Origin: Streptomyces sp. JJ38
GTDB lineage: Bacteria > Actinomycetota > Actinomycetes > Streptomycetales > Streptomycetaceae
Assembly: GCF_019303475.1 (NCBI RefSeq)
Contig: NZ_JABLSI010000029.1
Coordinates: 1 to 64,000 of the forward strand
DNA: 64,000 bases
Direction of reading: 5' to 3'
Numbering within the stretch: the stretch's first letter is position 1; every line of letters starts with the position of its first letter. The notes beneath the pieces are model-generated. The model was not told the origin of the DNA and ran no database searches. It saw only the letters and a list, made by a program, of their open reading frames with translations. A program made the position numbers and the translations under genes. This document shows, one piece after another, positions 51,807-60,710 of the stretch.

Positions 51807-53267
51807 TCAGCCGCGCAGGCCGGGGAAGTCGTCGCCGATGACGAGGATGATCACGCCCGGTGCCGCGCCGGGCTCGGCGACGGTCGGCTCGCTGCCCGGG
51901 ACCCGGCCCGCGAGGACCTCCGCCGTGGCCGCGAGGCCCTCCGGGTAGCGGATGGCCGTCTCGGCGGCCGGTTCGGCCGCGTTGCCGGTCCCGACGACCT
52001 GGAAGCCAGCGCGCCGCAGCTCCTCGGCCACCTCGCCGGCCCGGCCCGCCTCGCCGGTGCCGTTGAGCACCTGGACCCGGATCTGCCCGGGCCGGATGTC
52101 GCGGCTCTCCTCGGCGCTGGCCTCCAGGGCCTCCTTGTCCACTTCCTCGTCCCGGGCGAGCTTGCTGAACAGCGTCTCGGTCTGCGGGTACTGCCACACG
52201 ACGTTGGCCGTGTCGGTGGGGACGTCCAGTTCCCGGGGATAGTTCGGCACCGTGATGAACGTCAGCCGGTCGGTGGGGATGCCCTGCACGCTCCTGGCCA
52301 GGTCGGACAGGGGGCGGACGCCGTCGAGGGCGCTGTCGGTGGCGAGGTTGGAGGTGAAGGCGTCCAGGAAGCCGAACATCGCCTTGGGGTCGCGCAGCTT
52401 GGACTGGGCCTTCTTGGCCAGCGTCTCCATGAACTCCTGCTGGCGCCCGATGCGGCTGATGTCGCTGCCGTTGCCGAGGGCGTAACGGGTGCGGACGTAG
52501 CCGAGCGACTCCTCGCCGTTGAGCGTCTGGCAGCCGGGCTGCAGGTCGAGGTTGGCCTTCTTGTCCTTGATGGCCTGCTCGGGGCAGACCTCGACGCCGC
52601 CGAGCGCGTCGACCATGCCCTTGAACCCGTTGAAGTTCAGCGACATGAAGTGGTCGATCCGCAGGCCCGTGTTCTGCTCGACGGTCTTCACGGTGCAGGT
52701 GGCCGCGCCCTCGATGTCGCCGCTGAGGCCGCCGATGGCGAAGGAGGAGTTGATTTTGAAGTGGTGGGGCTCGGACATGGTGCCGTCGCCCTTGTCGCAG
52801 GCCGGGATCTCCACCCAGGAGTCGCGCGGCAGCGAGACGGCGGTGGCCCACTCCCGGTTGGCCGCGATGTGCACGATCATCAGGGTGTCGGACTGCATGG
52901 TCTCGAAGCCCGAGCCGTACTTGCCGCCCGTGCCCTCGCGGCTGTCGGAGCCGACGACGAGGATGTTCTTCGCGCCGGGGCTCAGGTTGGCGGGCCGGCT
53001 GTCCTCGTCGAGGCCGCGTTCGAGGTCGAAGCCCTCGATGTTGCCGTCGAGGCGCTGGTAGAGGTAGGCGGCCGTGCCGGCGCCGGCGAGCAGGAGCAGG
53101 GACAGCGCTCCGGCGGTCCACAGCAGGGCCCGGCGGCGGGTGGAGCGCGGCCCCTTGCGGCGTCTGCTCCCGGCCCGGCGCCCCTCGCCCGGTTCCGCCG
53201 GGGCGGCGGCCCACGAGGGCGTCTCGGACTCCGGGGCCGCCTGGGACGCGCTGCGTATATCGCCCAC
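51807..53267 (-). CDS. LytR-CpsA-Psr (LCP) family cell-wall glycopolymer ligase
   Basis: 486 residues. Basic cytoplasmic start (GSRRRKGPRSTRRRALL), one membrane helix (LLWTAGALSLLLLAGAGTAA), LCP domain with ILVVGSDSREG, SDTLMIVHI, VSLPRDSWVEIP, FKINSSFAIGG and YVRTRYALGNGSDISRIGRQ (catalytic Arg/Asp set), and a C-terminal LytR_C domain (IRVQVLNGTGEAGRAGEVAE). LCP enzymes attach teichoic-acid-like polymers to peptidoglycan. GTG 53267 is chosen because GGAGGAAAGG lies 8 nt upstream; the open frame continues another 182 codons through intergenic DNA. Confidence 0.92.
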   Translation of the reverse strand: MGDIRSASQAAPESETPSWAAAPAEPGEGRRAGSRRRKGPRSTRRRALLWTAGALSLLLLAGAGTAAYLYQRLDGNIEGFDLERGLDEDSRPANLSPGAKNILVVGSDSREGTGGKYGSGFETMQSDTLMIVHIAANREWATAVSLPRDSWVEIPACDKGDGTMSEPHHFKINSSFAIGGLSGDIEGAATCTVKTVEQNTGLRIDHFMSLNFNGFKGMVDALGGVEVCPEQAIKDKKANLDLQPGCQTLNGEESLGYVRTRYALGNGSDISRIGRQQEFMETLAKKAQSKLRDPKAMFGFLDAFTSNLATDSALDGVRPLSDLARSVQGIPTDRLTFITVPNYPRELDVPTDTANVVWQYPQTETLFSKLARDEEVDKEALEASAEESRDIRPGQIRVQVLNGTGEAGRAGEVAEELRRAGFQVVGTGNAAEPAAETAIRYPEGLAATAEVLAGRVPGSEPTVAEPGAAPGVIILVIGDDFPGLRG

Positions 53268-53930
53268 CTCTGAGCCTTTCCTCCGTTCGGGGCCTGCCGA
53301 GACCGGGGCTCGACGTGGCCGGACCGCTTCCGACCCGACAGACCGCTGCCTGGCGCCCGCCCGAAGAGACGGCGGGGCGTCGATCGGGGTTCCTGGGCGC
53401 GCCGTGGGGGGCCGCACTGGTGTGCGGGGCGGCGGGTGCGAAGGGACAGTACCAATTGGTCCCGGAGGCGGGGCAGTTCCGTGATCATGAAGGGCGGCGG
53501 AAAGCCCAGCCGCGATCCGCGTGACCGGAGCGGAACGCTGGGTGAGTAAAGGTCCGGGAAAGGCCGGGGAACGTCGCCCGGCTCCGGCACGGTGCGCTGT
53601 GGTGAGCCGCTGGTGAGGCGCCCGAACGGAGTTCACCCCGGTGTGGGGGCGGGTTCCTGGGCCGCTTGCCGCCACTGCGCGGGGAATGGCGGGAGAAGCT
53701 CCGCTGTTATGCCGTTCGCCCCGGAATCCCCGCCCTCTCGTGTGGCGCAGGCCACGCGCGAATATTTGCGTTTCCTTTACGATGCCCGGATAGGAACTGT
53801 TAGCAGCGGGCATACCAGTGTTCCGGCCCGTACGGTGTTGTCACCCGTGGGCCGGTCCGTCCGACACACCCAACCGACCGATCGGCAGTGATCGGCTTCC
53901 CGCCCGACCGAAAGGAGCCATAGTCCCGCC
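53268..53930. other. Long divergent leader region before the CorC genes
   Basis: 663 bp between the LCP start and the short ORF at 53931. It contains a TTGCGT at 53766-53771 in locally A/T-rich DNA (promoter-like) and a strong hairpin at 53823-53855 (7-bp CCGGCCC/GGGCCGG outer stem with an inner CGGTG/CACC stem). AAAGGAG lies at about 53911-53917. No gene longer than 60 codons is convincing. The stretch 53790-53930 may be a structured mRNA leader. Confidence 0.5.
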
Positions 53931-54008
53931 ATGGGCGAACCTCCCAGTACCGGCCGTGCCAGGCCCTGCGTAGCCACGACTCAGGTGGAAGCGGGGGTGG
54001 CACGGTGA
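53931..54008 (+). CDS. 25-codon ORF translationally coupled to CorC gene (candidate leader peptide)
   Basis: Reads MGEPPSTGRARPCVATTQ plus seven further residues. AAAGGAG lies about 13 nt before the ATG. Its TGA overlaps the GTG of the CorC gene (GTGA, 54005-54008), the same 4-bp coupling used by real operon genes here. It contains Pro-Pro at codons 4-5, where ribosomes may pause. It is too short for domain evidence, and conservation is untested. Confidence 0.5.
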   Translation: MGEPPSTGRARPCVATTQVEAGVAR

Positions 54009-55390
54009 CCGAAGTGCTGCTTCTGCTGCTTGCCCTGCTGCTGACTCTGGCCTGTGCCGTCTTCGTCGCGGCCGAGTTCTCCCTCACCACCGTCGAGCGC
54101 GGTGCGCTGGAGCGCGCCGCGGAATCCGGTGAGCGCGGCGCCGAGGGCGCTCTCCGCGCCGTCCGGCGGCTGACGTTCCAGCTCTCCGGCGCACAGCTCG
54201 GTATCACCGTCACCTCGCTGGTCATCGGCATGCTCGCCGAGCCCTCGCTGGCGGCGCTGCTGCGCGGCCCGCTGGAGTCCGCGGGGCTGTCCGGCGGCAT
54301 CGCGTCCACCGTGGCGCTCGCCCTGGGCGTGGTCGTCTCCACCGTGGTCCTCATGGTCGTCGGTGAGCTCGTCCCCAAGAACTGGGCGATCTCCCGTCCG
54401 CTGGCCGTGGCCAAGGTGGTCGCCGGGCCGCAGCGCGGCTTCACCGCCGTGTTCTCCCCGCTGATCCATCACCTGAACGAGACGGCGAACCGCCTGGTGC
54501 GCCGCCTGGGCATGGAGCCGGCCGAGGAGCTGGCCTCGGCCCGCACCCCCGCCGAGCTGGTCGCCCTGGCGGAGCACTCCGCGGCCGAGGGCGCCATCGA
54601 GGCCGACTCCGCCGAGCTCTTCGTGCGCACCCTGCACCTGGGCGAGCTGACCGCCGAGAACGTCATGACGCCCCGCGTCGACGTGAAGGCCCTGGAGGTC
54701 CGCGCCACGGCCGCCGACGCCGCCAACCTCACCCTCGCCACCGGCCTGTCCCGTTTCCCCGTCTACCGCGACACGCTCGACGAGGTCATCGGCGTCGTCC
54801 ACGTCCGGGACGTGCTCGCCCTGGACGAGGCCCGGCGCGGCTTCACCCCCGTGGGTGAACTCGCCGCCGAGCCGCTCTTCGTCCCGGACAGCCTCCCCGT
54901 CGACCGGCTCCTGGACCGGCTGCGCGGCAGCCGCACCATGGCCGTCGTCGTCGACGAGTACGGCGGCACCGCGGGCGTCGCGACGCTGGAGGACATCGTC
55001 GAGGAGGTCGTGGGCGAGGTGCGCGACGAACACGATCCCGAGGAGCACCCCGGCCTGCTGCCCACCGGGCGCACGGAGGCCGGACGGCCCGAGTGGGACG
55101 CCGAGGGCAGCGTCCGCATGGACGAACTGGCCGCCATCGGCCTCGACGCCCCCGAGGGCCCCTACGAGACACTCGCCGGGCTCATCGCCACGCGGCTGGA
55201 GCGCATCCCCGACAAGGGCGACCGTGTCCTGCTGGACGCCTGGGAGCTGACCGTGCTCGAGACCGAGCACCACCGCGCCGACCGCATCCGCATCACCGGC
55301 CCCCGCGAGGCCGGCCACCAGGAGCAGGCCGACGTGCCCGCACCGGCGGCCGGCGCCGGGGCCGAGCCCCTGCTGGAGGACGCCCGATGA
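54005..55390 (+). CDS. CNNM/CorC (HlyC) family transporter-associated protein, first
   Basis: 461 residues. DUF21 membrane domain (LLLLLALLLTLACAVFVAAE, FSLTTVERGALERAAESGER, GIASTVALALGVVVSTVVLM with VGELVPKNWAI), then a CBS pair (VMTPRVDVKALEVRATAADA, VDEYGGTAGVATLEDIVEEV) and a C-terminal CorC_HlyC domain. CNNM/CorC proteins are implicated in magnesium or cobalt handling. GTG 54005 overlaps the short ORF upstream; the 3' end overlaps the second CorC gene by 4 nt. Confidence 0.92.
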   Translation: MTEVLLLLLALLLTLACAVFVAAEFSLTTVERGALERAAESGERGAEGALRAVRRLTFQLSGAQLGITVTSLVIGMLAEPSLAALLRGPLESAGLSGGIASTVALALGVVVSTVVLMVVGELVPKNWAISRPLAVAKVVAGPQRGFTAVFSPLIHHLNETANRLVRRLGMEPAEELASARTPAELVALAEHSAAEGAIEADSAELFVRTLHLGELTAENVMTPRVDVKALEVRATAADAANLTLATGLSRFPVYRDTLDEVIGVVHVRDVLALDEARRGFTPVGELAAEPLFVPDSLPVDRLLDRLRGSRTMAVVVDEYGGTAGVATLEDIVEEVVGEVRDEHDPEEHPGLLPTGRTEAGRPEWDAEGSVRMDELAAIGLDAPEGPYETLAGLIATRLERIPDKGDRVLLDAWELTVLETEHHRADRIRITGPREAGHQEQADVPAPAAGAGAEPLLEDAR

Positions 55391-56433
55391 CCGCGCTGCA
55401 ACTCACCATCGGTGCGATCACCCTCTTCACCAACGCGTTCTTCGTGGGCGCCGAGTTCGCCCTCATCTCCGTGCGCCGCAGTCAGATCGAGCCGCTCGCC
55501 CGCGCGGGCAACAAGCGCGCCCGCACGGTGCTGTGGGGTCTCGAGCACGTGTCCGTGCTCATGGCCACCGCACAGCTCGGCATCACCGTCTCCTCCCTGG
55601 TGCTCGGCATGGTCGCCGAACCGGCCATCGCCCACCTGCTGGAGCCGCCGTTCGAGGCCCTGCACGTCCCGCACGCGCTGGTGCACCCGATCGCGTTCGC
55701 GATCGCCCTCACGCTCGCGACGTACCTGCACATGCTCATCGGCGAGATGGTGCCGAAGAACATCGCGCTGGCCGCCCCCGAGCGCACCGCGCTGCTGCTC
55801 GGCCCCGGCCTCGTCGGCCTGACGCGGGTGATGCGTCCCGTCGTCTTCGGCATCAACAAGCTGGCCAACGTGCTGCTGCGGATGCTGCGGGTGGAGCCGA
55901 AGGACGAGGTCGCCTCCGTCTTCACCGACGACGAGCTGGCCCGCCTGGTGGAGGACTCCAGCGCCGCCGGGCTCCTGGAACCGGGCGACAGCGCACGTCT
56001 GCGGGACGCGCTGGAGCTGGGCCGCCGCCCCGTCGGCACGGTCATCGTGCCGCTCGGCCGCATGGTGACCGTCGGCCACGGCGTCACCCCGGCCGAGCTG
56101 GAGCGGACGGCGACGGCCTCCGGTTTCTCCCGCTTCCCGGTCAGCGGCCCCGGCGGCACCGTCCTGGGCTACCTGCACATCAAGGACGCGCTCGGCGTGG
56201 CCCGCGACCGGCCGTTCCCGCGCAGCGCCCTGCACACGGTGATCCGGGTGCGCATCGACACGCCGCTGGACGACGCCCTCACCGCGATGCGGGCGGCCGG
56301 CACGCACCTCGCCGCCGTCACCGGCGACAAGGGCGCCGTCCTCGGCTTCGTCACCATGGGCGACGTGCTGGAGGAGCTGGTCGGCTCCACACCCACCGCG
56401 CAGGCCGACGGCCAGGCCCCCGCGCCGCGCTGA
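55387..56433 (+). CDS. CNNM/CorC family protein, second
   Basis: 348 residues, paralogue of the previous protein: DUF21 domain (LFTNAFFVGAEFALISVRRS, LATYLHMLIGEMVPKNIALA) and CBS pair (VGTVIVPLGRMVTVGHGVTP, GAVLGFVTMGDVLEELVG). It lacks the C-terminal CorC domain present in the first protein and so is about 110 residues shorter. ATGA overlap indicates coupled translation; the two probably form a heteromer. Confidence 0.92.
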   Translation: MTALQLTIGAITLFTNAFFVGAEFALISVRRSQIEPLARAGNKRARTVLWGLEHVSVLMATAQLGITVSSLVLGMVAEPAIAHLLEPPFEALHVPHALVHPIAFAIALTLATYLHMLIGEMVPKNIALAAPERTALLLGPGLVGLTRVMRPVVFGINKLANVLLRMLRVEPKDEVASVFTDDELARLVEDSSAAGLLEPGDSARLRDALELGRRPVGTVIVPLGRMVTVGHGVTPAELERTATASGFSRFPVSGPGGTVLGYLHIKDALGVARDRPFPRSALHTVIRVRIDTPLDDALTAMRAAGTHLAAVTGDKGAVLGFVTMGDVLEELVGSTPTAQADGQAPAPR

Positions 56434-56558
56434 CGGCGCCCGGGCTCCCCGGGGAACCGGGATGGCCCCCGGCACCGACCGGTACCTGTGTGCGGCGGCC
56501 CCCCTGGGGCCGCCGCACCGCCGAGGAGGCGTTCCGGACGCGAAGGGGCGGAGACGGC

Positions 56559-56853
56559 ATGGTGTTCAAGCGGCTACTCGGACCTGGAGAAGGGACACAT
56601 CCGCGGCACCGGCCAGAAGCTGCCCTTCTACCAGGAGATCGAGCTGCACCCCGCCCCGCGCTACGCGGCGGCCCTGAACCAGCTCGAGGTGACGTTCCTG
56701 GCCGGACCGGACGGCGTCGAGGTCGTGCTGGAGGCCGACCAGCGCATCGGCGGTGACGCGCTGAACCTCCACCGGGTCCGGCACGAGGGCGTCGAGCACC
56801 GCGACTTCACCACGGAGGTCGACGGCTGGGTGCGCGACCTGCTGCGCCGCTGA
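56559..56853 (+). pseudogene. Spo0M-family sporulation protein, internally deleted and frameshifted
   Basis: The ATG at 56559 starts MVFKRLLG, the usual N-terminus of streptomycete Spo0M-like proteins (about 250 residues). After that the frame is wrong and runs to a stop at 56756. In the +1-shifted frame the normal C-terminal third is intact: YSDLEKGHIRGTGQKLPFYQ, EIELHPAPRYAAALNQLEVT, FLAGPDGVEVVLEADQRIGG, ending DGWVRDLLRR at 56853. About 150 residues between are gone. The junction sequence GCTACTCGG (56573-56581) fits both the expected RLLG codons and the expected YSD codons, as if deletion occurred between short direct repeats. Confidence 0.8.
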
Positions 56854-56955
56854 GCACCTCCGGGCACGGCCCGGGGCGCGGGGAGCCCGGACCGCGGCGC
56901 GGTGGGCGCGATCCGGAGTGCGGTCGGTCCCGGCCCGGTCTGGGCCGCGGCGGGC

Positions 56956-57708
56956 TCAGGTCTGGGCCAGCGGAAACGCGGTCAGGAAGCCGCACACGGT
57001 GACCAGGCCGGTGACCAGGTGCGCCTTCTCGAACGCCTCGGGGATCATCGTGTCCGCGATCATGGCCAGGATCGCCCCCGCCGCGACCCCGCTGCCAGCC
57101 GCCAGCACCTCGTCCGACATGGTGCCCAGCACCGTGCGGCCCAGCACCGCCGACAGGCCGCTGATCACCGCGATCCCGCCCCACAGCCCGAACACGTAGG
57201 AGCGGTCGCGGCCCGCCCGGCGCCAGCCCGCCGAGCTGGAGAGCCCCTCCGAGACGTTGCTGAGGAACACCGCGCTCACCGTCGCCGCGCTGACCCCGCC
57301 GGGGCCGATCAGACTCGTCCCGATCACCACCGACTCCGGGATGCCGTCCAGCAGCGCACCCAGCGCGATCGCGTTGCCGGAACCCGGCTGCTCGCTCTCC
57401 GAGGGCTGCTGCCCGCCGGAGCGCTTGCGGTCCCGGGCGCCGCCCCGGGCGAGCAGGACGTTCGCCCCGGTGTAGACGGCCGCGCCGCCGAGGGCGCCCA
57501 GCGTCGTCGGCACCAGCCCGCCCTGCTCATGGGCGTCGGCGATCAGGTCGAAGGAGACCGCGGAGATCAGTACGCCGCTGCCGAACGCCATCACCAGCGC
57601 GACCACGAGCGGCGGCACCCGCAGTCCGTAGCCGATGGCGGCGCCGACCAGCAGCGCCGAGCCGGCCAGCAGACCCCAGCCGCCCGCGGCGAGTGCCTCT
57701 CCCAGCAA
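56956..57708 (-). CDS. ZIP-family metal permease
   Basis: 250 residues, about eight helices. The zinc-site helices are GALLDGIPESVVIGTSL and FLSNVSEGLSSSAG, where the first His of classical ZIPs is replaced by Asp, as in other bacterial members. The loop between helices 3 and 4 is basic and Gln/Ser-rich. Likely moves Zn, Fe or Mn into the cytosol. The start is TTG 57708 with GGGAG five nt upstream. Confidence 0.88.
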   Translation of the reverse strand: MLGEALAAGGWGLLAGSALLVGAAIGYGLRVPPLVVALVMAFGSGVLISAVSFDLIADAHEQGGLVPTTLGALGGAAVYTGANVLLARGGARDRKRSGGQQPSESEQPGSGNAIALGALLDGIPESVVIGTSLIGPGGVSAATVSAVFLSNVSEGLSSSAGWRRAGRDRSYVFGLWGGIAVISGLSAVLGRTVLGTMSDEVLAAGSGVAAGAILAMIADTMIPEAFEKAHLVTGLVTVCGFLTAFPLAQT

Positions 57709-57911
57709 CGCTCTCCCTCTCCGCCGCCCTCACGCCTCCTGCGCGCCGGGTGGCCCGCTCTCCGGCCCGCCGTCCGGCCCGCGCGTCGGACCGCGGCCGG
57801 GCGGAACCGGCGCGGCGGGCGGAACCGGCGGCGGGCCGTCGCGGGGAGCGTCCCCCGGCGACGGCCCACCCGGTGCGCACGGGCCTCGGTGCGGCCTGTG
57901 TGTCGGTGGTG

Positions 57912-58889
57912 CTAGGCGCGCCCACGGCGCCGATACCACAGTGCTCCACCGATCAGCCCGAGCGTCGCCGCCCCGCCGAGAGCCCACGCGGTCGTGTCGG
58001 CGGCCGTGCTTCCGCCGACTCCGGTCGCCACGCTGCCCTTGGGCGCCGGGCCGTCGTGCGAGCGGTGCCGCGTCGCCTCGGAGCCGTCGCCCGCGTGGCG
58101 GTCGGCGTGCTCGCCGTCCCGGTGGTGGTCGCGGTCCCGGTCGGGGGTGTGCTCGCCGTCGTGGTGTCGGTCGGCGTCCCCGCCGTGCCGGCCCGCGTCC
58201 TTGCCCTTGTCCTTGTCCCCGTGCCGGTCGCGGCCCGCGTCGTGCTCCTTGGCCCGCTCCTCGCCCTGGCGTTCGTCCCGGGGCTCGTGGTGGCGGGCCG
58301 CGTCGTGTTCGTCCTCGCCCTCGCGCGGGGTGTCCGGCTCGCCGTCCTTCGTCTCCGGGAGCTTGCCGGGTGCCTTGTCCGGTGCCTTGTCGGGCGTCAG
58401 GTCGTGGTGCGCCTGCCCGGTCGGCTCGCCGTCGTGCCTGGTGTCGCGGGGCTCGCCGTCCCGGTCGCGCTTGGGCTTCGTCACCGTGAAGCTGCCGGTG
58501 AACGGGCCTTCGCCGTCCGCGCACTCGACGGTGACCTTGTAGAAGCCCGGGGCCGTGTCCTCGGGCAGGGTGCCGGTGGCACCGACCATGTTGGCCAGCG
58601 GTTTCAGGTCGAGGTTCGGCAGCCGGGTGCCGTCCGGGGGTGGGGTGAAGGAGGCCGTGGCGGTCTTGGTCGTGCAGTTGCCGCCGTCGAAGACGGAGAA
58701 GTCGTCGCCCGGTGCCACTCGGCTCGGCTGGACGACGACACCGCGTCCCCGGGTGTCGTCCGTCGTGGTCCGGTCGCCGAATCCGTCGTCGTCACCGTCC
58801 GCCGCACCGGCGCCGGCGGCCGTTCCCAGGAGGGTCGTGGCGGCCAGGGCGGTGGCGGCGGCCAGGGTCGGGAGGGTCGGTATACGCAT
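57912..58889 (-). CDS. Secreted, C-terminally membrane-anchored protein with charged His/Asp/Arg-rich stalk
   Basis: 325 residues. Signal peptide MRIPTLPTLAAATALAATTL ending GAGAA; small beta domain (about 35-135) with one Cys pair (GGNCTTKTATASF, FYKVTVECADGEG); a stalk of about 150 residues made almost wholly of Asp, His, Arg, Lys, Glu and Gly (RHGGDADRHHDGEHTPDRDR); a final hydrophobic anchor (ALGGAATLGLIGGALWY) followed by RRRGRA. No LPxTG-type sortase motif is seen. Family unknown; the His-rich stalk next to a ZIP permease suggests metal binding (inference). ATG 58889 has GAGGAG eight nt upstream. Confidence 0.78.
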   Translation of the reverse strand: MRIPTLPTLAAATALAATTLLGTAAGAGAADGDDDGFGDRTTTDDTRGRGVVVQPSRVAPGDDFSVFDGGNCTTKTATASFTPPPDGTRLPNLDLKPLANMVGATGTLPEDTAPGFYKVTVECADGEGPFTGSFTVTKPKRDRDGEPRDTRHDGEPTGQAHHDLTPDKAPDKAPGKLPETKDGEPDTPREGEDEHDAARHHEPRDERQGEERAKEHDAGRDRHGDKDKGKDAGRHGGDADRHHDGEHTPDRDRDHHRDGEHADRHAGDGSEATRHRSHDGPAPKGSVATGVGGSTAADTTAWALGGAATLGLIGGALWYRRRGRA

Positions 58890-59111
58890 GGTCGTTGCTC
58901 CTCGGAGACACGCGGAAGACGTCGGGGCGTGTCCAGGAGCCATGTCACCCGCCGACGTGGCGGCGGGCCATCGGACGGCGGCCGTTCGAGCGAGCGGGCC
59001 CCTCGGCGGGCACCGTCGGCGGCGTCGGCGGCACCGCCGGAGACGACGGGACCGGGCGTGCGGGATCCCCTCCCGCACGCCCGGTCCGCTCACTCGAACG
59101 GGCTGACCGCG

Positions 59112-60572
59112 TCAGCCGCGCAGCCGCGCCATCCACGCCTCGACGTCGGCCGAGGTGCGCGGCAGCCCCGCGGACAGGTTCCGGTTGCCGTCCTCGGTGA
59201 CGAGGATGTCGTCCTCGATGCGCACCCCGATGCCGCGGTACTCCTCGGGCACCGTCAGGTCGTCCGGCTGGAAGTACAGGCCCGGCTCCACGGTCAGGCA
59301 CATGCCCGGCTCCAGGGTGCCCTCGGCGTAGAACTCGCGGCGGGCGGCGGCGCAGTCGTGCACGTCCAGGCCGAGCATGTGGCCGGTGCCGTGCAGCGTC
59401 CAGCGCCGCTGGAGCCCCAGCTCCAGGGCCTTCTCCACCGGGCCGTCCAGCAGCCCCCACTCGACCAGCTTCTCGGCCAGGACGCGCTGGGCGGCGTGGT
59501 GGAAGTCCAGGTACTTCGCCCCGGGCTTGACGGCGGCGATACCCGCCTCCTGGGCCTCGTACACCGCGTCGTAGATCTTGCGCTGGAGCTCGGTGAAGGT
59601 GCCGTTGACCGGCATCGTGCGGGTGACGTCGGCGGTGTAGAGGCTGTGCGTCTCCACGCCGGCGTCCAGCAGCAGCAGGTCGCCGGAGTTGACCGGGCCG
59701 TCGTTGCGCACCCAGTGCAGCGTCGTCGCGTGCGGGCCCGAGGCGCAGATCGAGCCGTAGCCGATGTCGTTGCCCTCGACGCGGGCGCGCAGGAAGAACG
59801 TGCCCTCGATGTAGCGCTCGGACGTCGCCTCCGCCCGGTCGAGGACGCGGACGACGTCCTCGAAGCCGCGCACCGTGGAGTCCACGGCCTTCTGCAGCTC
59901 GCCGACCTCGAACTCGTCCTTCACCAGCCGCGCCTCCGAGAGGTACCCGCGCAGCTGCTCGTCCCGTTCGGCGGTGACCTTGTCGGTCAGCGCCCGCTCC
60001 AGGCCGGCGTCGTGGCCGCGCACGATGCGCACCGGGCCGGTGGCCTCGCGCAGCTTCCCGGGAAGCTCGCGGACGTCCGCGCAGGGGATGCCGTAGAGCT
60101 GCTCGCCCTCGGCGAGGCTGTTGCGGCGGCCGACCCACAGCTCGCCCTGGCCGTCCAGCCAGAACTCGCCGTTCTCCCGGTCCGAGCGGGGCAGCAGGTA
60201 GAGCGTCGCCTCGTGGCCGCCCTCGGCGCGCGGCTCCAGCACGAGGACGCCGTCCTGCGTCTGGTCACCGGTGAGGTAGGCGTACTCGACCGACGCGCGG
60301 AAGGGGTACTCCGTGTCGTTCGAGCGCGTCTTCAGGTTGCCCGCGGGAACGACCAGCCGCTCTCCGGGGAAGCGGGCGGAGAGCGCCGCCCGGCGGCGGG
60401 CCGTGTGCGGGGCCTGGGCGATCGGCTCGAGGTCGCGCCGCTCGGTGTCGGCCCACCCCGTCTTCATGTTCTCGGCGAGCTCGTCGGACACGCTGGTTTC
60501 CAGACCGTTCTTCCGTCCCTCGATCGGCTGCTGCTCGTCTTCCGGGGTCTCCGGCGACTGCTGCTCGGCCAC
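59112..60572 (-). CDS. pepP: Aminopeptidase P-family metallopeptidase (Xaa-Pro aminopeptidase)
   Basis: 486 residues. Creatinase/pita-bread fold with all five metal ligands: LLLDAGVETHSLYTADVTRT (Asp, Asp), HGTGHMLGLDVHD (His), CLTVEPGLY (Glu) and GVRIEDDILVTE (Glu). Removes N-terminal residues before proline. N-terminal domain about 60-230. GTG 60572 has AAGGAGG seven nt upstream and is preferred over ATG 60590 and the start at 60611. Confidence 0.93.
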   Translation of the reverse strand: MAEQQSPETPEDEQQPIEGRKNGLETSVSDELAENMKTGWADTERRDLEPIAQAPHTARRRAALSARFPGERLVVPAGNLKTRSNDTEYPFRASVEYAYLTGDQTQDGVLVLEPRAEGGHEATLYLLPRSDRENGEFWLDGQGELWVGRRNSLAEGEQLYGIPCADVRELPGKLREATGPVRIVRGHDAGLERALTDKVTAERDEQLRGYLSEARLVKDEFEVGELQKAVDSTVRGFEDVVRVLDRAEATSERYIEGTFFLRARVEGNDIGYGSICASGPHATTLHWVRNDGPVNSGDLLLLDAGVETHSLYTADVTRTMPVNGTFTELQRKIYDAVYEAQEAGIAAVKPGAKYLDFHHAAQRVLAEKLVEWGLLDGPVEKALELGLQRRWTLHGTGHMLGLDVHDCAAARREFYAEGTLEPGMCLTVEPGLYFQPDDLTVPEEYRGIGVRIEDDILVTEDGNRNLSAGLPRTSADVEAWMARLRG

Positions 60573-60710
60573 GTCGCTGCCTCCTTGCATCGGACTCAAG
60601 CCGCCATCCATCGTATGTCCGAGCGAAGGGGTACCCCAGGGGTGCCGTATGTGACGAAAGCGGCGGTACAGCGGTGCCCGCGCGAGGTCCCGGCTACCGG
60701 CCGGCCGCGT

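Noticed and set aside
57912..58889. Sortase-anchored surface protein
   Set aside because: The C-terminal anchor and RRRGRA tail fit, but no LPxTG or LAxTG motif precedes the hydrophobic segment.
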